Source: Ichthyophis bannanicus (lineage: Eukaryota > Chordata > Amphibia > Gymnophiona > Ichthyophiidae). From it: a DNA stretch of 64,000 nucleotides. A program made the translations under genes and the position numbers. Positions 56,984 to 64,000 of the stretch are shown here, one piece after another; position 1 is the stretch's first letter; every line of letters starts with the position of its first letter. The stretch covers positions 75,112,662 through 75,176,661 of the forward strand of contig CM066043.1 in NCBI GenBank assembly GCA_033557465.1, read 5' to 3'. The notes beneath the pieces were generated by a model. That model was not told where the DNA came from, did no database searches, and saw only the letters and a program-made list of their open reading frames with translations.

Positions 56984-58430
56984 ATGCTTTCAAGACCTCA
57001 GTGTGTGAGCTGTGGGGCATGGTGTGGAATGCTGTTGGCAGCAGGCGTTTGCCATGGCTGTGATGCGGAGTCTCATACAGCCGAGGAAAGCTTGGAGGAG
57101 GATGGGGACTGACGGCTCAGATCGGATCAGTGCCTCTAGGGCATCAAGGAGCGGCTCGCAGGCCATGGAAGGTCTTGGCTCAGCCATTCTGTTGGCAGGG
57201 GAGCCCGGAGCCACACCACCCCTTTTGGAGCCATATAGTGAGGAATGCCGCTCTCCTCAGCCTTCAACTTCTAAGGGGCAAGGGGCTAACACCATCCATG
57301 GAGCATTTTCACCGGAGTTCGTCATCCTAATGCACAAAGCTTTCTGTACGAGGCAACAGGGACCAGAACATACCACCTCCATGCCTGGACAAGGCCGAAA
57401 GAAGCAGGCAGCAGAGTATAAGCAGGAGTTGGATGGAGAGCTGGCAGTGAGCAGGTGCAGGCTCAAGGGCATTCCATTGGAGGAGCCAGGGTCCATCCTC
57501 TCAGAAGAGGAAGACTGGGACATGGCAGCGGAGTTTGGTGCAGCTGCAAAGGAGGGGAAGATCCCGCAGAAAGAGGAGGCTCACATAGTTAGCATCTTCT
57601 ATTGTGAAGAGTTGGCAGAGTCCATAAAAACGCTACACATGCCGGCAGGTTGGTTACCAGAGGATGAGGAAACCCTAGAAGACCCCCCCCCCTCTTTTTG
57701 GCAGTTAGGAAGCCACAGAGGGTGTTTCCCTTGCATCAGGTGTTCAAGCAAATGATCCAGGATGAGTGAGACCTCCCCGGTTTGCAGGGAGTTAGGTCCA
57801 TGACTGTCCTCTTTCCACTAGCTGAGCAGGAGTGGGAGTGGTTCCATTCCCCAAAGGTGGATGCTGCAGTCTCTGCGATGACCAAGAAGATCACGATTCC
57901 CATTGAAGGCAGTGAGGCACTCAAGGATGTTCAGGATAGGAAGTTGGATACCCCGTTGAAGCAGGCATTTGATATTAATGCCCTTTTGCTGCAGACATCA
58001 GTCTGTGGGGCAGTTGTGGCTAGGGCCTGCCTGCGTGGGACCAGGGAGTGCTGGAGCTGAATGCAGAATTGCAAGAGCCCACAGCAGCCACAGCAAGACT
58101 GGAGTTAGGGGTCATGTACCTCGCAGACACCTCCTTCTATGATCTCATCAGGGGCCTGTCAAAAAGCAAGGCATTGGTAGTGGCGGCTCACTGCTATATC
58201 TGCCTGCAGAATTGGGCAGCAGAGGTCTCTCCCAAGTCCCACCTCAGTAAGCTTCTTAAGGGTAAGCTGTTTGGAAAGGAGTTGAAGAAGTTAGTGAAGG
58301 ACTTAGGAGACACGAAGGGGGGGTGCCTGCCAGAGGACAAGCAAAAGCAGGTGCATTCCTCAGCCCTGTCACGGGGACCTTCGAGGGATTTCCAATGGTT
58401 CCGGGCTGTGTGTTGTGTGCCCTATTAGAG
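56984..58430 (+). pseudogene. DIRS-H gag, frameshifted
   Basis: An ATG at 56984 gives MLSRPQCVSCGAWCGMLLAA followed by GVCHGCDAES, a Cys-rich N-terminus, before the frame ends. The 57012-57755 frame carries most of the remaining protein (acidic, Ser/Glu-rich; EFVILMHKAFC; EEEDWDMAAEFGAAAKEGKI). The core (EWEWFHSPKVDAAVSAMTKK, IPIEGSEALKDVQDRKLDTP) is read at 57782-58060, and the last part (MYLADTSFYDLIRGLSKSKA...LVKDLGDTKGG) at 58048-58428. It matches gag remnants in G and I. Confidence 0.75.
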
Positions 58431-58499
58431 ACAGTTCTCCCCATGGGGACAAGCCTTTCATGGGTTTCGGGGAACGGAATGTGGGGTGGTGGTTCCACC

Positions 58500-59990
58500 A
58501 TTTCTTCCTTGGGCCCGAAGAAGTCACAATGAAGCGAGGAGAGCTCAGGCAGGAGTGCAGTACATAGGTCGGCTGCCAGAATTTTACCATGCCTGGGTCC
58601 AGATCCCTTCCAACCAGTGAGTCTTGGCAATTGTCTGGGACAGCTATGCATTAGTTTGCCAAGCCTCTGCCACCATCCTTCATACAGTCTCCATGCAGGG
58701 CACACACGGCAAGGCCACAGCCATCCAGGATACCTTGAAGTGACTCCTGCAGTTGGAGGCTGTAGTGAGGGTTCCCTTGGACCTGTGCAGGTACAGTTGA
58801 TACTCCATTTATTCATGGTGCCCAAGAAAGAAGAGTCCTTTTGGCCATTCTCTATCTCAAGAAGGTGAACAGGTGTTTACGGGTGCTCAAATTCCACAAG
58901 GAGACTCTCCGATTGGTCATTATGGCAGTGAGGAGCAGAGAATTCTTAATGCATATTCCCATCCAGCCACAACATCAGCAGTTTCTTTGCTTTGTAGTGC
59001 CCATGGGTCATTTCCAGTTTCAAGCACTGCCCTTTGGGTTAGCGACAACTCTGCTTACATTCACCAAGGTGATGGTGGTGGTAACGGCGGCATTGCACCA
59101 AGAAGACATCCTAGTGCACCCTTATTTTGATGACTGACTTATTTGGGCGAAATCAGGATGCAAGAGTGAACAGGCGACAGCGAGTGGTCCAGCTGCTGCA
59201 AAGTCTTGGATGGGGATCAACGTAGCCAAGAGTCGAATGGAGCCATCACAAGACGAGTAGTTGGGAGCCCACTTCAACACCGGTCACAGAAAGGTGTTTC
59301 TGCTGCAGTTGAGGGTGCAGAGGCTCCAGCAGCTGGTGCGTCAATTCCTGTGAGATCGGCACTGATAGCGTGGTATTATCTGCAGTTGTTGGGGACCATG
59401 GCAGTGACCATAGAGCTGGTAGCTTGGGCACGGGCCCATATGCAGCCATTGCAGAGGTCACTGCTGCACTAATGGTCGCACCAGTGGCACTCTCTCACAC
59501 AGCCATTGCCTTGTACGAAGCTCACCAGGTTGGCGCTCAGGTGGTGGTTGTGGCCCAAGAAGCTTTTGGCAGGGATGCTACTGGAGATGCCGCAATGGAT
59601 TCTACTGATGACAGATGAGTCTTTTTGGCTGTGGGCTCACTGTGAGGGGCGCATTGCTCGGGGTGCTTGGCCCATCAACAGGTTGGAAATGCGGGCAGTC
59701 CTCGTTGTGTAGCAGTTTTGCCTTTTCCTGCAGGGAAAGGTGGTAAGAGTCTTCTCGGACAATGCCACCACAGTGGCCTACATCAGTCATCAGGGGGGGC
59801 ATGGACAGTGTCCACCTGGAAACAGAGGCCAAGGTGCTGCTGGAATGGGCAGAAGGGCATCTGCCATTCCTTTTGGTGGTGCATGTAGCGGGGTCAGACA
59901 ACGTGACAGCTGATTACCTGAGTCGCTTTTGCTTGGATCCTGGGGAGTTGACTCTGAATGATGCAGTGTTTGGCCAGATAACGCAGCACT
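58500..59990 (+). pseudogene. DIRS-H reverse transcriptase and RNase H, degenerate
   Basis: RT fragments: FMVPKKEESFWP near 58815, AILYLKKVNRCLRVLKFHKE, FLMHIPIQPQHQQFLCFVVP, FQALPFGLATTLLTFTKVMV and HPYFDD (YLDD equivalent, about 59125-59140) followed by a stop. RNase H: LMTDESFWLWAHCEGR near 59605, NRLEMRAVLVV, VFSDNATTVAYISHQGG near 59755, and GSDNVTADYLSRF near 59900. The order matches DIRS pol; many stops. Confidence 0.72.
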
Positions 59991-59999
59991 GAGGCATTC

Positions 60000-60240
60000 C
60001 CATCATGGATCTCATGGCAACATTAACAGGTTCTTCAGAAGAAGAAAGGAGTGCATGTTGGAAGGACTGGACATTCTGGTGCAAAGGTGGCCCTCGGAGG
60101 GGCTACTGTATGTGTTTCCTCCATTGGCTCTCATCGGCCACATAGTACAGTGGATCGAGGCATACTGAGGATTGGTGATTCTGGTGGCTTCTGAATGGGA
60201 GAGGTGCCCATGCTATGCCAACCTGCTGCATCTTATTTAG
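60000..60240 (+). pseudogene. DIRS-H methyltransferase remnant
   Basis: Reads GIPIMDLMAT then shifts, YVFPPLALIGHIVQWIEAY, LVILVASEWERCPCYANLLH. These parallel G-x-P-x-x-D-L-F-A, YAFPPIPL and ILVAPRWPRQPWF of the group-1 Dam-like region. It is interrupted by the SINE at 60243. Confidence 0.6.
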
Positions 60241-60242
60241 CT

Positions 60243-60527
60243 GTTTATTTATTTATTTAGCTGTATTTATATCCCGCTTTTCACCGGGTCAAAGCGGTCA
60301 ATTGGGAGATACATTTAATACGAGGGGATATGACACACATACGCTAATACTTACAGGGAACATGGGCAATGGAGGGTTAAGTGGCTTGCCCAAGACCACA
60401 AGGAGTGCCTATAGGACTAGAAATCCCAGTCCCTCCGGCCTGAGATTGCTGTCCCCAGGTGGGACTTGAACCCCCGGCCCTCCGGCCTGAAGTACCTTGT
60501 CCTAACCACTAGGCCACTCCTCCCACT
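60243..60527 (-). repeat. tRNA-derived SINE, minus strand
   Basis: Minus strand: GGGAGGAGTGGCCTAGTGGT with TAGGACA (A box, about 60501-60517), GGGGGTTCAAGTCCC (B box, about 60461-60475), body CTTGTGGTCTTGGGCAAGCC, tail GACCGCTTTGACCCGGTGAA...GCGGGATATAAATA, with AAATA repeats at 60240-60265. It is better preserved than the copy at 55193 and inserted in the DIRS-H methyltransferase region. Confidence 0.87.
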
Positions 60528-60679
60528 GAATGTAGATTGCCCGTAGGGTTACCGTGCAGGCCTGATCTCTTGCTCCAAGGGCCAGTACGGATGCCTCAGG
60601 TGGATCGATTCTTGCTTACGGTGGTATGGCTCTTGAGTGGTTTGGTTGAGAAAGAGACTTTATTTGGGGTTGGTCATTA

Positions 60680-61690
60680 GAACATTATTGAAGGCCTGGA
60701 AAAGGTCTACTTCCCTGTCTTACATCTGAGTGTGGCGAGGTTTTTGAGCCTGGTGTGCTGAGTGCCAGTGTAAACCTGGATAAGCAACAATTCTGGAGGT
60801 ACTGTCTTTTCTGCAGGCCGAGTTTGAGGAGGGCCTCGCATGTGCTTCTTTGAAAGTGCAGGTGACGGCGCTCACTTGTTACAGAGACAGGATGCAAGGG
60901 GTGTCATTGGGAGCACATCCAGATGTCACCTGGTTCCTAAGGGCGATGAAGCCATTTCACCCACCACTGAGGTCAGTGGTCCCTCCTTGGGACCTCAGTT
61001 TAGTGTTATCATTGCTGACAGAAGAGCCCTTTGAGCCACTGAGCTTGTGTACTCTGAAGGATTTGAGGCTTAATACTGTTTGTTTTTCTGGTGGCTATTT
61101 GTTCCGTCTGGAGGATTTCGGAGCTTCAGGCTCGGTCTTGTAAGGAGCCTTTCCTCTCTATGAGAAGGAAAAGGTGGTGCTCTGTCTGGTGCCCTCCTTT
61201 TTACCCAAGGTTCTCTGTGTTTCACTTAAATCAACCGGTTACTCTGCCGGCGCTCATGAGAGTATCAGAAGAGGTGCTGGATCCTCAGCTGCACTTTCTG
61301 GACATCCAGCAGGTGTTGCACCATTATTTGACGTGCACTGCGTCTTTTTGGAAGTCTGATCGATTGTTCATCATCTCTGGCGATCCGCAAAAAGGTGAGA
61401 CAGCGACAAAAGCTTCCATCTCTTGGTGGATTAAGGAGGCTATCGCAACCGCATATTTGCTGCAGAGAAAGGTGGTGCCTGCAGGACTGAGGGCTCATTT
61501 GACCAGGCCTCAGGTGACCTTGTGGGTGGAGCATAGCTTGGTTCCACCAGATGATATTTGTAGGGTGGCCACTTGGTCCTCCCTCCATACTTTCATCCAT
61601 CATTACTGCCTGGATATTCAGACAGTGGGGTATGCTCAGTTCAGGATGGCAGTGCTTCTGGCCGGACTCGCGGGCCCTCTCCCATTGTTA
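60680..61690 (+). pseudogene. DIRS-H tyrosine recombinase, frameshifted
   Basis: Reads NIIEGLEKVYFPVLHLSVAR near 60670-60740, then SLKVQVTALTCYRDRMQGVS and ...PFEPLSLCTLKDLRLNTV (60850-61085), SVWRISELQARS (about 61095-61140; the expected SAR Arg is now Val-Trp-Arg), a run through PFYPRFSVFHLNQPVTLPAL, WWIKEAIATAYLLQRKVVPA, H-L-T-R (H-x-x-R, about 61495-61506), DDICRVATWSSLHTFIHHYC with Tyr near 61605. The stop context is lost where the sequence passes into DIRS-E. Confidence 0.75.
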
Positions 61691-61694
61691 GAAC

Positions 61695-63360
61695 TGTCCC
61701 AGGGTGCCATAGAAAGAGTTCCTCCTCCTTAAGAAAGGTTGGGCTTCTACTTCCTATATTTTCTCATTCCAAAGAAAACGGGAGGCTTCAGGCCCATCTT
61801 AGATCTCAGAGACTTAAACAAGTTCTTGGTCCGAGAAAAATTCAAAATGATCTCCCTAGGAACTCTTCTGCCATACCTCCACAGACATGATTGGCTCTCT
61901 TCTCTAGACCAAAAGAGGCGTACCCGTATTTACTGATATATCCCATACACAGACAGTATTCTTACTTCATGTTTCAAGGAAACCATTATCAATACTGGGT
62001 TCTCCCCTTTGGTCTAGCCTGGGAGTATTCATCTTTCCTTGGACAACTGACTGATCAGGGGAGACTTCCCCAAGAGGTAACACACTCCCTTCATCGCACA
62101 GTTATGCTGCTCCAACACCTGGGTTTCATCATAAACTTTCCAACGTCCCACCTCGCTCCGACCCAATGACTGGAGTTCATCAGAGTGCTCTTAGACACTC
62201 GACAGGCCCAAGCTTTCCTCCCAGAGGATTGCTGTGCCTGCCTTATCAAACTAATAATACAAAATAACCGTTACTCTAATATACTGTTAATATACTTTCA
62301 CACATTAGCTCATGATCTTATATTTCCGCTCTATTTTTATGGATGCCTTATCAAACTGGCAAAAAAAGGTACAACTTCGGAACGGTGTAACAGCTCGGGA
62401 CATGCTACGGCAATTGGGACACATGGCCTCCATGGTCCATGTTGTCCCTTACGCTCATTTACACATGCGTTAAGCACAGTGGACTCTGTCCTTCCAATCG
62501 ATGAAAGCGAAGGGTCGCCTCAGAGACAAGATCCACATCGCACCTCAACTTAACCACATCTCTTCAATAGTACTGCCTCCCACAAAATCTACTTGTCAGG
62601 TCACTTTTTCAGATGCCTCTATATGAATGCCCCCTGATGATGAATGCTTCCAAACAGGGTTGGAGGGCTCATTTGAATTACTTGACCACACAAGAACTGT
62701 GGACACAACAAGAATCTGCCCCATAGATCAACCTGCTAGAGCTACGGGCACTGACAAATGCTATTCGGATTTTTCAACCCAGTTAACGGAGCAACCTTTT
62801 CCAGTCCGAACAAATGACCAGGTTGCCATATTTTACATAAACAGGGGGGAACGGGATCCTGTCCCTTCTGTGAAGAGGCAATTCACCTATGGTCCTATGC
62901 CATCTCTCACCGCATCCACCTGAAAGCGGTGTACCTCCCCATGCAAACTCAGTGTCCTAGCAGTCAAATTAAACCATATCCTTCATCCGCACAAATGGAC
63001 CTTGCATCAAGAGATGGCTGCTTGGATCTTTCAAACGTGGGGAACCCCACTTTTAGATATTTTTGCCACGCCACAAAACATGCAGCTTCCTTGATTCTGC
63101 TCCAGGGTTCCACCTCTGCACTGACAGGCTCCGGATGCCTTCCTTCTCCACAGAAGACTTGCTGCTCTGTGCATATCCAACCATACCCTTGATACCCAAG
63201 ACGACGATGATTCTCATAGCTCTCTTTTGGCCCTGTCAGCCTTGGTTTCATTTGCTTCTTCGCCTTGTGCAGACTCGGTCTCTCAGCCTGGGATGTGCGC
63301 CCGACCTCCTCTCTCAGAACCACAAGATGCTCCTCCTTCCCAATCTTCACTCCCTATGTC
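61695..63360 (+). pseudogene. DIRS-E RT - RNase H - methyltransferase, degenerate
   Basis: Resumes at the B-equivalent of LAQGAIEEVPLLQ and continues with GFYFLYFLIPKKTGGFRPIL, LVREKFKMISLGTLLPYLHR, SSLDQKR (the catalytic block is damaged) and YQYWVLPFGLAW; the YLDD segment is deleted. A 91-bp insert with duplicated flanks lies at 62253-62343. RNase H: VTFSDAS near 62605, VRTNDQVAIFYINRGE near 62810. Methyltransferase: TFRYFCHATKHAASL region near 63050 and MILIALFWPCQPWFHLLLRL near 63205. No product possible. Confidence 0.75.
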
Positions 63361-64000
63361 TGACAATATGGCTGCTGAAAGACTAGTGCTCATCGACCTA
63401 GACATACCACAGGCCATCAAGGATGTCCTTGCATCATGCAAAGATTCCACCAGGTGATCTTATGCTTTCAAATGGCATAGGATTGCCCTTTGGTGCTCCC
63501 AAAAGGACCTTAACCCCTTTTTTTTGCACAGTGCAGTAGCTTCTGCAATATCTCCTCCACTTATCCTTGACAGGTCTTAAGACTAACTCGGTGAGAGTTC
63601 ACCTTAGTGCCATTATGGCCTCTCACAGACTAGTGGATGGACAGCTCATCTCCTCACACCCCTTAGTAGAATGCTTCACGCGGGGTCTCCTGCTATCAAA
63701 ACCACCCATTAAGCCCCCTCTGATGGCCTGGGATCTGAATGTGGTTCCAGCTCAACTTCTAAAGTCACCTTTAGCATCTGCCTCACTGAAGTTTCTCTCT
63801 TGGAAGGTCATCTTCCTTATTGCCCTCACTTCAGCTCACCGCATCAGTGAGCTGCAAACTCTAGTGGTGAATCCACTCTATACTCTCTTCCACCATGACA
63901 AGGTGATTCTGAAAACCTATCCACATTTCCTCCCGATAGTGATTTCCTCCTTCCATCTAAACCAGTTAATAATCCTCCTGACCTTCTTCCCTAGACCACA
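63361..64000 (+). pseudogene. DIRS-E tyrosine recombinase, cut by window end
   Basis: Reads NMAAERLVLIDLDIPQAIKD, a stop in place of Arg at 63457 (compare RKPSTRRSYAFKW in B), then LTGLKTNSVRVHLSAIMASH, PLVECFTRGLLLSKPPIKPP, a stretch ending SWKVIFLIALTSAHRISELQ (TSAH replaces the catalytic TSAR; Arg follows at the next position) and VISSFHLNQLIILLTFFPRP. The His/Arg/Tyr part lies outside the window. Confidence 0.75.

Larger units (their letters stand above)
56150..61690 (+). mobile_element. DIRS-H: group-2 DIRS retrotransposon, degenerate
   Basis: The order is complete: leader (56150-56980), gag (56984-58430), RT (about 58500-59600), RNase H (about 59600-59990), methyltransferase (about 60000-60240 and after the SINE to about 60670) and recombinase (about 60680-61690). 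No ITR or ICR pair is evident. A short inverted repeat (CTTGGAGACTGAGCAT and ATGCTCAGTTTCCAAG, about 56162-56260) marks the left side. The right end passes directly into B-like RT of DIRS-E. It is the only group-2 copy with RT, so it defines the family. Confidence 0.75.
55160..64000 (+). mobile_element. DIRS-E: group-1 DIRS copy, interrupted and cut by the window end
   Basis: The left terminus ATAATCTCCAGGAACAAGCA lies at about 55156-55175, followed by a SINE insertion (55193-55443) and the rest of the ITR (GGGAGCACTCCCAAGCATCC, AGAAAGCTTTTGGGA). Gag N-terminal sequence reaches about 56150, then group-2 DIRS-H sequence intervenes to about 61690, after which RT, RNase H, methyltransferase and recombinase of a B-like element continue to the window end. 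About 1.8 kb of gag and RT are missing across the H segment, so this is not a clean insertion. ICR and right ITR lie beyond 64000. Confidence 0.75.

Noticed and set aside
57012..57755. 247-codon ORF as a possible host gene
   Set aside because: Its Cys-rich upstream part, the following core shared with DIRS-G gag, and the downstream RT show that it is DIRS-H gag.
60461..60520. Functional tRNA gene on the minus strand
   Set aside because: A and B boxes are present, but the flanking body and L2-type tail, with further copies in the window, show a SINE.

Overview
The window is nuclear DNA from a vertebrate with a large, repeat-filled genome. The only host gene I can recognise is CSK (C-terminal Src kinase). 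Five of its coding exons lie on the + strand at 15264-15357, 32244-32309, 43199-43298, 54721-54811 and 54948-55021. Their phases join exactly, and they encode the end of the SH2 domain, the linker and the kinase N-lobe. The introns between them are about 16.9, 10.9 and 11.4 kb plus one of 136 bp, and nearly all their length is mobile DNA. The abundance of DIRS elements together with CR1 and L2 LINEs, a Tc1 element and tRNA- and 5S-derived SINEs suggests an amphibian, perhaps a caecilian. That placement is an inference.

The dominant repeats are tyrosine-recombinase retrotransposons of the DIRS type, all on the + strand. I see nine copies in two groups. Group 1 (gag with an N-terminal Cys/His domain, RT/RNase H, Dam-like methyltransferase, tyrosine recombinase): A (326-5256), B (9299-14964), C (22976-30511), D (45385-51129), E (55160 to the window end) and F (about 19100-22975, truncated). 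B and D are the best preserved, with inverted terminal repeats (ITRs) and an internal complementary region (ICR) that matches a circle junction. Group 2 is divergent: G (40128-43036, internally deleted), H (about 56150-61690) and I (15616-32112, carrying several later insertions).

Layout. 0-15.2 kb: DIRS-A, a minus-strand L2-like LINE, and DIRS-B, upstream of the first visible CSK exon. 15.3-32.2 kb: one intron almost filled by DIRS-I, which contains a CR1 LINE (itself holding an ORF1-only L1-like insert), DIRS-F, and DIRS-C with an internal inverted fragment. 32.3-43.2 kb: a minus-strand CR1 split by a nearly full-length L2-like LINE, then DIRS-G. 43.3-54.7 kb: LINE relics, DIRS-D, a 5S-derived SINE and a Tc1-like transposon with matched ITRs. 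55-64 kb: DIRS-E, fused with DIRS-H and carrying two tRNA-derived SINEs.

The most interesting signals are in the group-1 DIRS elements. The palindromic core of the ITR (GTCGGTACCGAC) recurs as a dense cluster of GGTACC sites inside gag. The right termini carry consensus 5' splice donors and the left termini an acceptor-like CTCCAG, so the circle junction reads as a tiny GT...AG segment. The ITRs also contain NRF1-like and YY1-like motifs. Every DIRS copy lies in the same orientation as CSK. All element proteins here are broken by stops or frameshifts, except single ORFs such as gag of B.
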